Positions 6,531 to 15,205 are shown, numbered from the stretch's first letter. The stretch: 17,448 bases of DNA from DAISJD01 sp036821645 (GCA_036821645.1 DAISJD010000060.1:1-17448); one strand, 5' to 3'. Notes: generated from the letters alone by a model not told the origin. A program made the numbers and translations.

Positions 6531-8597
6531 ATGAAGATTTCGTTAACACATAGTTTTACGCTTATTTTTTCAATTTTTTTGCTAATCATTATCGGACTCC
6601 TCTCGTCACAGACGTTGTCATCATGGCAAGCCGTCAATAAAGCCCAATATGCGCTTGATCTCGCCGCAGCAGACCGGATCGTCTTTGAAAAACAAACGCC
6701 GTTGCGTCTGAAACGCGGCCCGATGCAGGATAGTTTCGCCAACGCCGACGATCCAAGAGCTGAACTTGAAACAATCTTTGCCGCCAATCGTGACGATATG
6801 AACCAAACGGTGCGGGCGCTCGAACAGATCAGGGCACCGGGCACCGACATGGCGCTTGCTGATTTACGGTCACGGATCGAGCCGATAGAGGCCTCATACC
6901 GCCAAGTGCTGGCCGAAGCCGCCAAACCAAAAGGCCAACGCGATAAAAAAGCACCGGAACAGACCTATGGGTTGCTTGGTGATTTCGTCGATAAAATGGC
7001 CGGCGTTTCTCTGTTGATGGGAAACGTGGTACGGATGACCGACCCTGAAGTCGGTGAACTCATCACCTTGCGTCAACTCGCCTGGAACATGCGGGATTAT
7101 TTCGGGCGCGATTGTCCCGTTGGCCGCCCCAATATGGCATCGGGCCAAAAATTAAGCCCTGCCCAGCTCAAAACCAAGGAAACGAACCGCAATTACACGG
7201 CCTATGCCCAACGCATACTCATGGATTTTGGGGGCAGAGCGGGCCTTACGCCCGCCGTGCAGAATGCGGTCCAACGGTCAGAACAGGTTATGAAGGCCGG
7301 ATGGACAGAATTGGACGCGGCGTTCGATAAGCTGGATGACGGCGGCAAGCCGATCATGACGCCGGGGGAATGGACCAAACTCTGCACGAGCCGCGTCCCT
7401 GCCATCGTGGAAATTGCCAGCCTTTCCCTCGATGCCGTGAAGGCCAAACTACAACAGAGCTATAACGACAATAAAACCGCCTTATATCTCTCGCTCGTCG
7501 CCGTCTGTACGGCGATCGGGTTCGGATTTATCGTCCTGCGTCTGCTGCGCAACCGCTTTAGCCAACCGATGAAGGACTTGATCGGGGCAATAGACCAACT
7601 GGGTCGTCGGGATTACGAAACCGCGATCATCCCCAGTGGACACGCGGATGAACTGCATCAAATGGCGGTAGCACTCGATAGTTTGCGCAGCACAGCCGCA
7701 GAGGCCCAGATGCTTCAAGACGAAGCAAGACAAGCCGAACAAGGGCGCGAACAACGGCGGATCGCGATCGAAACCAGCATCCAAGACTTCGATCGCACGA
7801 TGCGCACCGTCATCGACGATCTGCACCAATCGACCCGTGGGCTCGATCAGTTTGTCGGCACTCTTACTAAGGCCGTCACCACGACCCTGCATGAAATCGG
7901 CGAAACGGGCGGCGCATCGCGCGCCGCTTCGGAAAATGTTCAAACCGTCGCCGCTGCCGCTCAGGAACTGTCGGCCACCATCGGGGAAATCGGTCGACAG
8001 ATGGATGAATCGACCAGCCTGTCGCGCAGTGCCGTCGATCAGGCGGTCGCGACGGTTAAAACCATCGAAACCTTGTCCGAAGTCTCGGCCAAGATCGGTG
8101 CCGTGGTCGATCTCATCAACACCATCGCCGGTCAAACCAATCTCTTGGCCCTGAACGCCACGATCGAGGCGGCACGGGCGGGGGATGCCGGCAAGGGCTT
8201 TGCAGTGGTCGCAAGCGAGGTGAAGGCGCTGGCCGGACAGACGGCACGCGCAACCGGAGAAATCGCCCAACAAGTCGCCGCCATTCAACAACAAACCGGG
8301 ATGGCCGCCACAGCCGTGGGTGAAATCAGCGAAACCATCCAACGCGTCAACAGCAGCACGGCCGCCGTCGCCTCCGCCCTTACCCAACAAAATGCGGCCA
8401 CGATCGAAATCGCACAAAGTGCTGAAGAGGCCGCTCAAAGTGTCGAACGGGTCGATCGTGGGCTTGCCACCGTGCGTCTTGAAGCCGATAAAAACCGCCA
8501 AGGGGCCGATGCCATCGCCCAAATGACCGGCACCATGAATAGTCTTGCCAAAACCATCGAACAGGAAATGCAGCGCCTGTTTGCCGCCGTCAAATAG
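6531..8597 (+). CDS. Methyl-accepting chemotaxis protein with unassigned periplasmic sensor domain
   Basis: This 688-residue transmembrane chemoreceptor would signal to CheA/CheW. I chose ATG 6531 because GGGAG (6520-6524) sits six bases upstream. The in-frame ATG at 6486 has no ribosome-binding site and would put a polar tail before the signal anchor. Layout: TM1 about 8-27, periplasmic domain about 28-315, TM2 about 317-338, HAMP about 339-392 (with the P of SQPMKDL), then a long coiled-coil signalling domain. Its hairpin tip INTIAGQTNLLALNATIEAARAG occupies about 529-551, with GKGFAVVASEVKALA after it. No C-terminal CheR-docking pentapeptide is seen. The sensor region is larger than a simple four-helix bundle. 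It has two cysteines (C195, C285) that could form a periplasmic disulfide, and I recognise no named domain in it. Ligand unknown. Confidence 0.93.
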   Translation: MKISLTHSFTLIFSIFLLIIIGLLSSQTLSSWQAVNKAQYALDLAAADRIVFEKQTPLRLKRGPMQDSFANADDPRAELETIFAANRDDMNQTVRALEQIRAPGTDMALADLRSRIEPIEASYRQVLAEAAKPKGQRDKKAPEQTYGLLGDFVDKMAGVSLLMGNVVRMTDPEVGELITLRQLAWNMRDYFGRDCPVGRPNMASGQKLSPAQLKTKETNRNYTAYAQRILMDFGGRAGLTPAVQNAVQRSEQVMKAGWTELDAAFDKLDDGGKPIMTPGEWTKLCTSRVPAIVEIASLSLDAVKAKLQQSYNDNKTALYLSLVAVCTAIGFGFIVLRLLRNRFSQPMKDLIGAIDQLGRRDYETAIIPSGHADELHQMAVALDSLRSTAAEAQMLQDEARQAEQGREQRRIAIETSIQDFDRTMRTVIDDLHQSTRGLDQFVGTLTKAVTTTLHEIGETGGASRAASENVQTVAAAAQELSATIGEIGRQMDESTSLSRSAVDQAVATVKTIETLSEVSAKIGAVVDLINTIAGQTNLLALNATIEAARAGDAGKGFAVVASEVKALAGQTARATGEIAQQVAAIQQQTGMAATAVGEISETIQRVNSSTAAVASALTQQNAATIEIAQSAEEAAQSVERVDRGLATVRLEADKNRQGADAIAQMTGTMNSLAKTIEQEMQRLFAAVK

Positions 8598-8665
8598 GGC
8601 ATGACATAAATGTAATCCCAACCGAGGCGATTTCGTCGCATCACAAGCCGTAGAAGACTTGATGT

Positions 8666-8712
8666 CGCCCCGTCCGATCCCCACACTAAGAAATGGGGCA
8701 AAGAACGGGGCG
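8666..8712 (+). promoter_or_regulatory. Nested stem-loop covering the ribosome-binding site of the ycjX-like gene
   Basis: CGCCCCGT (8666-8673) pairs perfectly with ACGGGGCG (8705-8712). Inside it, CCCCA (8679-8683) pairs with TGGGG (8694-8698). The outer 3' arm includes the GGGGCG that is the best Shine-Dalgarno candidate for the GTG at 8724. No T-run follows, so termination is unlikely. An effect on translation initiation is inference. Confidence 0.45.
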
Positions 8713-8723
8713 AGATCGAGATT

Positions 8724-10151
8724 GTGACAGATGCGAAAACCGGAATTTGGTCGGACCTCGTCACGCTGATCGAAACCAAGGCCGACACCGTCGTAAAACG
8801 GGCACGGGACGCGTTTTTCGAACAGGTGAATGAAACCACGGTCCGCCTTGCGGTAACGGGATTGAGCCGTGCCGGCAAAACCGTGTTCATCACCGCCCTC
8901 ATTCACAATCTCATGGCGCAGGCGCGCGGCCACGGCGTGCTACCGGATTTCGTGCGCGACGGCATTGCCGAACGCTTGCGCCGGGTCGAGATCCTGCCCC
9001 ACCCGGATGGGGACGGTCCCGAGGCCTTTCCCTATGCAACCATGCTGACCGCCATGGCCGCCAGCCCGCCCCACTGGCCGGAACGGACCCAGGAACTGGC
9101 CATCTTGCGCCTGCGTTTGGTCCTGGAACGGCGCTCCGCCATGGCCGGGGCCTTGCTGGGCGAACGGGCGGTCATTCTGGAACTCATGGATTATCCGGGG
9201 GAATGGCTGCTCGATCTACCGCTGTTGCAACAAGATTATCGCACCTGGTCCGATCAAACCCTGGCCGATTGGCAAAGCCCCGCCAAAGCCGCCATGATGG
9301 CCCCCTTTTTGGCGGCCCTTGCGGCCCATGATCCGAGATCGGCCAGCAATTTAGAAACGGCAACACGGCTCATCACCCTCTATCGCGATGGGCTGCGCAT
9401 GGCACAGAGTCAGGGGGGGTTCAGTTTCCTGCAACCGGCGGCCCTCATCGCCCCTGGCCCCCAGGATCCAGCCGATTTTTTCTGCCCTGTGCCCCCCGGC
9501 CCCTTGGCGGCCACGATGGCCGAACAATTTACCGCCTATCAGACGCGGGTTCGCACCCGGTTCGCCGACCCCCACATGCGTCGCGTCGACCGGCAAGTGA
9601 TCCTGGTCGATCTGCTGGGGGCACTGAGTGCCGGCGAAGCCGCCTTTAACGATCTCACCCGATCGCTGGCGGCGGTGGCCGATACGTTTCGTTATGCCGA
9701 TGGGTGGCTGGATCGGCTCTGGGGTGGCCGGATCCTGCGGGTTGCCGTCGCAGCGACCAAGGCCGATTACGTCCCGGCCCGACAACGCGACGCCCTGCCC
9801 GTCTTGCTGGATCACCTGCTGTTCGGCACGACACCGCGCAAGGCCGCCCGGGCGCGCGGCGACATGAATTTCTTCGCCTTGGCTGCCACCCGGTGTACCC
9901 GCGACGATGTGGCGGAATTGGGCGGCCATCCGGTCCAGGTCGTCTGCGGCCTGCCCATGGACCAGGATCAACCGGTCAAATTCTACCCCGGCGAAATCCC
10001 CTTGCGCCCACCCGGCCCAGAATTTTGGCAACGGCCTTTTTTTCGCTTGCCGATTTTTCAACCGCCGGTCCTCGACCCGACCGGGCATCATGGGGTGCCG
10101 CATCTCGGCATTGACGATGTTCTGGGTTTCCTTTTGGGAGATTGCTTGTGA
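8724..10151 (+). CDS. ycjX: YcjX-family (DUF463) P-loop NTPase
   Basis: This 475-residue protein belongs to the YcjX family of predicted GTP-binding proteins, which in enterobacteria are tied to the phage-shock/envelope-stress regulon. The Walker A motif GLSRAGKT is at 46-53 within RLAVTGLSRAGKTVFITALI. MDYPGEWLLDLPLL (155-168) matches the conserved switch-like DxPGEW segment. TKAD at 345-348 fits the base-recognition NKxD position. The GTG start at 8724 gives a normal-length N-terminus before the P-loop. Its ribosome-binding site (GGGGCGAG, 8707-8714) lies in a predicted stem. The stop overlaps the next gene (GTGA), the usual ycjX-ycjF arrangement. Exact cellular function of the family is not well established. 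Confidence 0.93.
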   Translation: MTDAKTGIWSDLVTLIETKADTVVKRARDAFFEQVNETTVRLAVTGLSRAGKTVFITALIHNLMAQARGHGVLPDFVRDGIAERLRRVEILPHPDGDGPEAFPYATMLTAMAASPPHWPERTQELAILRLRLVLERRSAMAGALLGERAVILELMDYPGEWLLDLPLLQQDYRTWSDQTLADWQSPAKAAMMAPFLAALAAHDPRSASNLETATRLITLYRDGLRMAQSQGGFSFLQPAALIAPGPQDPADFFCPVPPGPLAATMAEQFTAYQTRVRTRFADPHMRRVDRQVILVDLLGALSAGEAAFNDLTRSLAAVADTFRYADGWLDRLWGGRILRVAVAATKADYVPARQRDALPVLLDHLLFGTTPRKAARARGDMNFFALAATRCTRDDVAELGGHPVQVVCGLPMDQDQPVKFYPGEIPLRPPGPEFWQRPFFRLPIFQPPVLDPTGHHGVPHLGIDDVLGFLLGDCL

Positions 10152-11128
10152 GTGACCCGATCCGCCTGCGCACGGCAGAGCCTGCGACGGAAACCGCCCC
10201 CCTCTTCAATCCCTTGGAAAAACCGGCGGATACGGGCCATGGGCTCGATCTCTCGCTGCCGCAGATCATCGCCGACCCAACGGCAGAGCCCGGCAGGATC
10301 GATCCGCATTGGGCAGAGACGGTGGCGTCGCCCCAACGCAACCGCCCGAAATCCGGGTTTTTTGGGCCGATCACCGGCGGCATCGCCCTCTTGGCCGGGG
10401 GCTGGACCCTCCTGTCGTTGATCGAATTTATCGCCGATGCCTTTGCGCGCGGTCCCATGATCGGCGGGGTCGCCCTTGGTGTTCTGGGTACTGGGGTTGG
10501 GGCCATCGCCTGGGGAATATATCGTGAAATCAAAGGATTGCGTAGTCTCGATCGCGCCGAGGATGTGCGCGCCGCCCTCGATGATGGCGATCACCGGCCC
10601 CTTGCCGCCGTTCGCACATTGGCGATTGCGTGGCTGCGGCAGTTACCGGATTTTCCGCGCCTATCCTTGCCCGAGGTGATCGGAAACATCGATGCGGCCC
10701 CCGACCGGGCGCACATACGCGGCGTCCTTGCCGAGGCTGTCTTGCCCATGGTGGACCGCCAATGTGCAACCGCGATCGACCGGGCCAGCCGCGATATCAT
10801 CACGCTCGCCGCGATCACCCCATCCGGCCTCTTGGATGCCGGGATGTTTTTGTGGCGAGCGAGCCGCCTCGTCGGCGATATCGCCCGCTATCACGGGCTA
10901 CGCCCCAGTCTTGCCGGTTCCTGGTTGATCCTGCGCCGGATCTTTGCCGATGCCTCGCTCGTCGCCGCCGCCGAAATGGGCGGCAATCTTGCGGCACAAG
11001 CAGCCCTTACCAACCCAATCCTGAAACATCTGGCCGGGGATGCGGCAGCGGCCGGCGTTGCAGGATGGCGGATGACCCGGCTTGGCAACGCGGCCGTCGC
11101 GATTTGCCGCATCATTGATCGCCCCTGA
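10148..11128 (+). CDS. ycjF: YcjF-family (TIGR01620/DUF697-like) inner-membrane protein
   Basis: The predicted product is 326 residues and membrane-bound. A polar, proline-rich N-terminus of about 70 residues leads into two hydrophobic helices (about 72-95 and 103-124). Then comes the family-typical basic stretch WGIYREIKGLRSLDRAEDVRA (122-142). The C-terminal part is alanine-rich and amphipathic or hydrophobic. I chose GTG 10148 because its GTGA overlaps the ycjX stop and GGGAG (10136-10140) lies seven bases before it. A TTG at 10142 would lie too close to that site. The P-loop protein plus membrane partner pair is conserved in proteobacteria. No pspA-like gene is in the window, so a phage-shock link here is only by family analogy. 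Confidence 0.88.
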   Translation: MSDPIRLRTAEPATETAPLFNPLEKPADTGHGLDLSLPQIIADPTAEPGRIDPHWAETVASPQRNRPKSGFFGPITGGIALLAGGWTLLSLIEFIADAFARGPMIGGVALGVLGTGVGAIAWGIYREIKGLRSLDRAEDVRAALDDGDHRPLAAVRTLAIAWLRQLPDFPRLSLPEVIGNIDAAPDRAHIRGVLAEAVLPMVDRQCATAIDRASRDIITLAAITPSGLLDAGMFLWRASRLVGDIARYHGLRPSLAGSWLILRRIFADASLVAAAEMGGNLAAQAALTNPILKHLAGDAAAAGVAGWRMTRLGNAAVAICRIIDRP

Positions 11129-11170
11129 CCTCAAACACCCGACATAAAGGCGTGCCTCGCCGGAACAATC

Positions 11171-12148
11171 TCAATCGGTTCCCCCTTGACCCCGCTCATA
11201 GCGTGCGATCACGCGCCGGGCGCGCTCAACTACGGCCATACGCAAGGTTTCTGGCGCCAAAACAACAAGCGTTTCACCAAAACCCATAACCTGCTCAGCG
11301 CCATGGGCAATATTCTCAATCCAAATTATTGCATCGCGGATACCCTCTTCATCCGGGGTAGCCCGTCGAATAATCTCGGCGTTGCGGCTGCCCAGCCGAT
11401 CCACCCCATCCAATGCAGCGGGGAAAACCCGCACACGGGCTTCTATGCGTCGCAAATCAGCCTCAAATCGGTCAACGGCCCTTTGCCAATAAGCCGCAAG
11501 ATCGAAATCCTGGGGACGCTCAACCGGATCAGTCAAGGTTTCAACATCGATGAATTTTTCAATCTTATATGTTCGAACCGTGCCGCCAACCGCCCCCGCA
11601 AGATACCATTTTCCTGCTTTTAGAATGAGACCAAGAGGATCAATCATACGATCGACGATCCCTGACCACCGGATATATCGGACGGAGACACGTTTTCCAT
11701 CCCAGACCGCCCGCGCAATGACCGGTAAATGAGGCGGTGGCACCTCTTGCCGATACCAGTCATGGGGGTCGAGATGGAATCGATTGCCGATCCGTAACGC
11801 CGCCGCACTACGGGTCGGGTCGATCGCCGCCAATAATTTAAGGCGCATCAATCGGGCCTGCTCTTCCAAACCAAGATCGGCAAGCGGTACCGACAATCCA
11901 ATCATCAAGAGCGTCTCGGCTTCTGCCTCGGTCAACCCCGTAAGCCGTGTGCGATAGCCATCCAGGAGTTGAAATCCGCCACCAGGCCCCCTGTCCGCAT
12001 AGACCGGAACACCTGCGGCACTGAGCGCATCGATGTCGCGATAGATCGTGCGTACGCTGACCCCTGTTTCTTCACCCAACCATTCAGCCGTCACACGGCC
12101 GCGCAGTTGCAGATGGATCAGAATAGAGAGTAGTCGGCTTGCCCGCAT
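11171..12148 (-). CDS. WYL-domain HTH transcriptional regulator (YafY-like)
   Basis: This 325-residue regulator has an N-terminal winged HTH (about 1-58). Its recognition region is VSVRTIYRDIDALSAAGVPVY (30-50), followed by the wing GPGGGFQL. A WYL domain spans about 145-205, with the signature W181-Y182-L183 in GKWYLAGA. A WCX-type C-terminal extension follows (about 235-315). WYL regulators sense small ligands or nucleic acid and act as repressors or activators. The ATG at 12148 has GGA six bases upstream. The gene is divergent from a small DUF1579-like gene. The inverted repeat at 12166-12194 starts 18 bases upstream of its start codon, which suggests autoregulation and control of the neighbour. 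Its 3' end converges on ycjF with a 42-base gap. Confidence 0.93.
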   Translation of the reverse strand: MRASRLLSILIHLQLRGRVTAEWLGEETGVSVRTIYRDIDALSAAGVPVYADRGPGGGFQLLDGYRTRLTGLTEAEAETLLMIGLSVPLADLGLEEQARLMRLKLLAAIDPTRSAAALRIGNRFHLDPHDWYRQEVPPPHLPVIARAVWDGKRVSVRYIRWSGIVDRMIDPLGLILKAGKWYLAGAVGGTVRTYKIEKFIDVETLTDPVERPQDFDLAAYWQRAVDRFEADLRRIEARVRVFPAALDGVDRLGSRNAEIIRRATPDEEGIRDAIIWIENIAHGAEQVMGFGETLVVLAPETLRMAVVERARRVIARYERGQGGTD

Positions 12149-12165
12149 TTTTTATCCGATGCAAA

Positions 12166-12194
12166 AATATCCTGACATATTCTGTCAGGATATT
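12166..12194. promoter_or_regulatory. Probable operator of the WYL regulator and divergent gene
   Basis: AATATCCTGACA (12166-12177) and TGTCAGGATATT (12183-12194) are perfect 12-bp arms around TATTC. The element lies between the divergent WYL regulator and the DUF1579-like gene. It is 18 bases from the regulator ATG and about 50 from the other start. The TGACA-TGTCA core is typical of a homodimer HTH site. Which protein binds is inferred from position. Confidence 0.72.
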
Positions 12195-12243
12195 AGCCGT
12201 ATCATCGCCATCTTCCTACCAATCACTACGGCCTATACCCATC

Positions 12244-12750
12244 ATGTCCTTACTTTTTTCCAACAATCCAACGGACGATAGTACCGATGGACGTCATGAT
12301 TTTGATTTCTTTCACGGTTCATGGCATGTCCGCCATCGTCGCCTGCGCCACCGTCTTGTCGATGAAACGCAATGGGATGAATTTGACGGTACGGCGCAAA
12401 ACCAGCCGATTATCGGCGGACTTGGCAATATCGACGACAATCTCCTCGCTTTACCGAGCGGGACTTATCGGGCGGCGACCATCCGGCTTTTCGATCCGAC
12501 ACAGGCCTCTTGGTCGATTTGGTGGATTGATGGACGTCGGATGGGGTTAGAGCCCCCGGTCACGGGTCGATTTATGGGGGGTATCGGCACATTTTTCGGT
12601 GACGATGTCCATCAGGACATTCCCGTCAAGGTCCGCTTCGTTTGGTCAAATATCGGCCCGCACTCAGCCCAGTGGGAACAAGCCTTTTCACCAGATGGCG
12701 GAAACCATTGGGAAATAAATTGGACGATGCGCTTTACACGCACACCCTGA
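12244..12750 (+). CDS. DUF1579-like small protein divergent from the WYL regulator
   Basis: The product is 168 residues and probably cytoplasmic, with no signal peptide or membrane helix. It is rich in tryptophan and aromatic residues. HDFDFFHGSWHVRHRRLRHR (18-37), GGLGNIDDN (58-66), FDPTQASWSIWWIDGR (83-98) and the C-terminal WEINWTMRFTR (156-166) give a beta-rich pattern like the DUF1579/lipocalin-type proteins found beside YafY regulators. I chose ATG 12244. An upstream in-frame ATG at 12139 would extend through the inverted repeat and into the regulator start, and adds unrelated sequence. No strong ribosome-binding site is seen. Biochemical function is unknown. Divergent placement suggests it is the regulator's main target, perhaps binding or processing a small molecule. 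Confidence 0.85.
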   Translation: MSLLFSNNPTDDSTDGRHDFDFFHGSWHVRHRRLRHRLVDETQWDEFDGTAQNQPIIGGLGNIDDNLLALPSGTYRAATIRLFDPTQASWSIWWIDGRRMGLEPPVTGRFMGGIGTFFGDDVHQDIPVKVRFVWSNIGPHSAQWEQAFSPDGGNHWEINWTMRFTRTP

Positions 12751-12829
12751 ACATTGGGCACGAGGGCGGTCAGATGGGGTCGGGATGTGCGCAAAGCGCC
12801 CATTCGCCATCATATGACAGCCCCTCGCG

Positions 12830-14248
12830 TTAAAATGTGATGGCCGTGCGCAGGCCGACAATCGTCGCGTTCGGCACGGCGCGGGTCGGATGATTGGCAA
12901 ACGGCACGGTCCCGCCCGGATTGATGCTATATTGGAAATCGGGCTGGATCAGCCACCAAGGGGCCGCCATGAAACGATAATTCGCCTCCAACACGGCTTC
13001 ATGGTCGCGCACGGGTGTCGCAAGGCCGCCGATATGCCGGACGTCGCGATCGAGATCGGCGGCGCGGTCGCTGATCTTCGCCAAGGCAAAGCCGATATTG
13101 GCGCTGTCATTGTCCCGACCGGCGAACGGAGCCTTATAGCTCAACCCGAAATCGGCATAGAACGAGACGAGGTTGCGGTCTTCCGGGGCAACGCCGATGC
13201 GCAAAAACCCCGATAGCCCGTGATCGTCCGTGCCCGCCTCTCGGAACAGCATCTGATCGACGACGCCGTAAAACCCGTAATTGCCTTGTAAATTGCGGGG
13301 CTTGCCCGTACTGGCGGGATCGGCCAACGACCGGCCCTGATGATCGAACCGCAGATCGGCAAAGGCACCCGAATGGTAGAAACTGCCGATTTTATAGGTC
13401 GCGGGCAGGGTCGTCCCCTCTTTGTCGCCGCCGACGCTATAGGCGAGTTCGGTAAAGACCAACGCCCCTTGATCCGTGTTGAAAGTCGTGCCGGATGGAT
13501 TGCGGATCTGCGGGCCGCGCCCATCGGGCCGTCCGGCGGGATCGCCGTTGAAGAGCGCGGTTTGCAGGCTGAGACGATCGGAAAAATTATATTTCACCCG
13601 AACGGCCGGTGTGGCCAACGGAAAGGCCGGGCCGCCGCTCGGCAAATCGGCGGCGGTAAAGCCGGGAAAACCAAAGGTCGAATTCACGAAATTGGTCGCA
13701 TATTGGCTGATGATGAATTCGTCATCCGCCGCCAATTGCCCGATCCGCACCGACAAGGTGTCGTCGAAAAACGTCTGTTGGTAATAAAGATCGAAGAGAC
13801 GGGTGGCCCGGGTCGCTTCAATATTGCTGGCCGTCAACAGATTGTTGCCCAGGGCATTGGCAGATAGGCCCCGACCGTGAATTTGATAGGCATTGACATG
13901 GAAAAGCCCGCCATGCAGGCCGAACGCCTTCTCGAAATCGATATCGAGCCCCAATTCCGTGCGACCTTCATAAATCGCCCGTTGCCGCACGCCGCCGGAG
14001 ATGGCGTTCAAGTTTTCGCTGGTTTCGATGAGGGTGATCGTCACCCCCTTGTCCGACAGCGCCCCGCGCAGGCCGCCGACATCACCCAAGAGCGTATCGC
14101 GCTCGAACAGGCCGTCGGGCTTATCCGCCGGTTTTGCCGCATCGCCGGCGGGCGCATCGAGGGGGGCATCCGGCGTTCCCGCCGCCTCTGCCTGTTGCCC
14201 GGCACCCAGAGCCAAGATGACGGCAAGGGTCCATAATGAGGTTTTCAT
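12830..14248 (-). CDS. OprB-family carbohydrate-selective porin
   Basis: This 472-residue outer-membrane protein starts with a signal peptide (about 1-22, MKTSLWTLAVILALGAG, cleavage near AEA-AG). A 30-residue alanine/proline-rich linker follows. The OprB pattern then begins: LLGDVGGLRGALSDKGVTITL (53-73), LHGGLFHVNAYQIHGRGLS (111-129), and a region with the beta strands QTFFDDTLSVRIGQLAADDEF. The chain ends with alternating strands and a terminal phenylalanine (TAITF), the outer-membrane assembly signal. OprB porins pass glucose and other sugars, and length fits the family. No sugar transporter or catabolic gene is nearby, so the substrate is open. The ribosome-binding site is weak. It converges on the DUF1579-like gene. 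Confidence 0.9.
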   Translation of the reverse strand: MKTSLWTLAVILALGAGQQAEAAGTPDAPLDAPAGDAAKPADKPDGLFERDTLLGDVGGLRGALSDKGVTITLIETSENLNAISGGVRQRAIYEGRTELGLDIDFEKAFGLHGGLFHVNAYQIHGRGLSANALGNNLLTASNIEATRATRLFDLYYQQTFFDDTLSVRIGQLAADDEFIISQYATNFVNSTFGFPGFTAADLPSGGPAFPLATPAVRVKYNFSDRLSLQTALFNGDPAGRPDGRGPQIRNPSGTTFNTDQGALVFTELAYSVGGDKEGTTLPATYKIGSFYHSGAFADLRFDHQGRSLADPASTGKPRNLQGNYGFYGVVDQMLFREAGTDDHGLSGFLRIGVAPEDRNLVSFYADFGLSYKAPFAGRDNDSANIGFALAKISDRAADLDRDVRHIGGLATPVRDHEAVLEANYRFMAAPWWLIQPDFQYSINPGGTVPFANHPTRAVPNATIVGLRTAITF

Positions 14249-14461
14249 CGCAGCGATCTTTCGTCAAAAATTATGCCTCGGCAGGGACTGGTGCTGTGGA
14301 ATGAACCGCACATGGTCCAGCATAATCCGAGACGGCTTGCCATGCTGCCCTGCGATATACAGGATCATGTTTTAAGGAACACTTGCCATTTGGGTAGACG
14401 AGCCCACGCGCATCGATACCCGTGCGAACAGATCCGCCGTAAAGCCATGGCCGCCATCGCC

Positions 14462-15049
14462 TCAGCCATGGATCAGGATCGACCAGGCTAGAAACGACGC
14501 TTCGACCGCTGCAAGCCCAAGGCCCGGCAGCCAAACCCGGCCCCACGCCACCCCGCGACACCAGACGACGATAGCGGCCAAAATCGGGATCAACACGCCG
14601 CATTCTATGGCAAGATTGCGCCAAAGATAGAAATTGCCAGGGACGAGTGCCCCCGCACTGGGTAAAAGCCCGATCGGGGCCGTGATCTCGGCGGCGGTAA
14701 ACGGCCAGAATAGGGGCAACCCATGGGCACCGACCCAGAAATCCAGCACAAGATGTGACAAGGACGCGACGAGATAGGGCCAAAACCCCAAATGCGGTAC
14801 TGTCCGTCGGCGCATCCCCGCCGTCGCAAACCAAGCGATAACCGCAGCTACGCAACAAAAAACCAAGCTATGGGTCACGCGCAGTTCGGCATGGACCGAC
14901 AGGAACCAATAAGCCCCGTAATCGAAGTCCGGCACAATGGCAAGCAACACCATCACCGGCAAGCCCCAGCGCATCGCCGGATCCGACAGGGGTTTCAGGG
15001 CAAGATATGTCGCGGCCCCGGCAAGCGTATGACCAACGATGGACGACAT
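14462..15049 (-). CDS. DUF457 (YdjM-type) membrane-bound metal-dependent hydrolase-like protein
   Basis: The protein is 195 residues with about five hydrophobic helices. Conserved polar residues typical of the DUF457 family are H7 (SSIVGHTLAG), D41 and D43 (VPDFDYG), H60 (RVTHSL), H99 and D103 (SHLVLDFW), then the PLFWPF motif (112-117). The E. coli relative YdjM is an inner-membrane protein under LexA control. The family is called a hydrolase mainly from its conserved His/Asp residues, and the substrate is unknown. The start ATG is preceded by GAGG at a rather long spacing. Flanking gaps of 213 and 156 bp suggest it has its own promoter. Confidence 0.88.
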   Translation of the reverse strand: MSSIVGHTLAGAATYLALKPLSDPAMRWGLPVMVLLAIVPDFDYGAYWFLSVHAELRVTHSLVFCCVAAVIAWFATAGMRRRTVPHLGFWPYLVASLSHLVLDFWVGAHGLPLFWPFTAAEITAPIGLLPSAGALVPGNFYLWRNLAIECGVLIPILAAIVVWCRGVAWGRVWLPGLGLAAVEASFLAWSILIHG

Positions 15050-15087
15050 CGGCTTAGACCTCGCGGGTTGGCATAATCCACCTGCAT

Positions 15088-15128
15088 GCCTGGGCGCGAT
15101 GACCGCGTCAAGCGATCGCTGCCCAGGC
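15088..15128. repeat. GC-rich inverted repeat between GST and DUF457 genes
   Basis: GCCTGGGC (15088-15095) and GCCCAGGC (15121-15128) are exact reverse complements with a 25-base interior, which itself contains the palindrome AGCGATCGCT (15111-15120). No T-run follows on the minus strand. It lies just upstream of the DUF457 start, where a regulatory site is possible. Confidence 0.45.
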
Positions 15129-15205
15129 GCATGGATGGCGTCACAGGGTCAAACCGATTGTTACGACGTTCTTTTTGTGGTTGCTCCGGCAAAGATCCGG
15201 ACCCG

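Noticed and set aside
7482..8933. 483-codon open frame on the minus strand
   Set aside because: Antisense to the chemoreceptor signalling domain and the ycjX start, with no known motif.
12139..12243. Upstream extension of the DUF1579-like protein
   Set aside because: It would run through the palindromic operator and the regulator's start codon, with sequence unlike the family. The ATG at 12244 is more likely.
14271..14858. 195-codon minus-strand open frame overlapping the DUF457 gene
   Set aside because: It is in another frame of the same strand as a gene with conserved family motifs, so it is a shadow.
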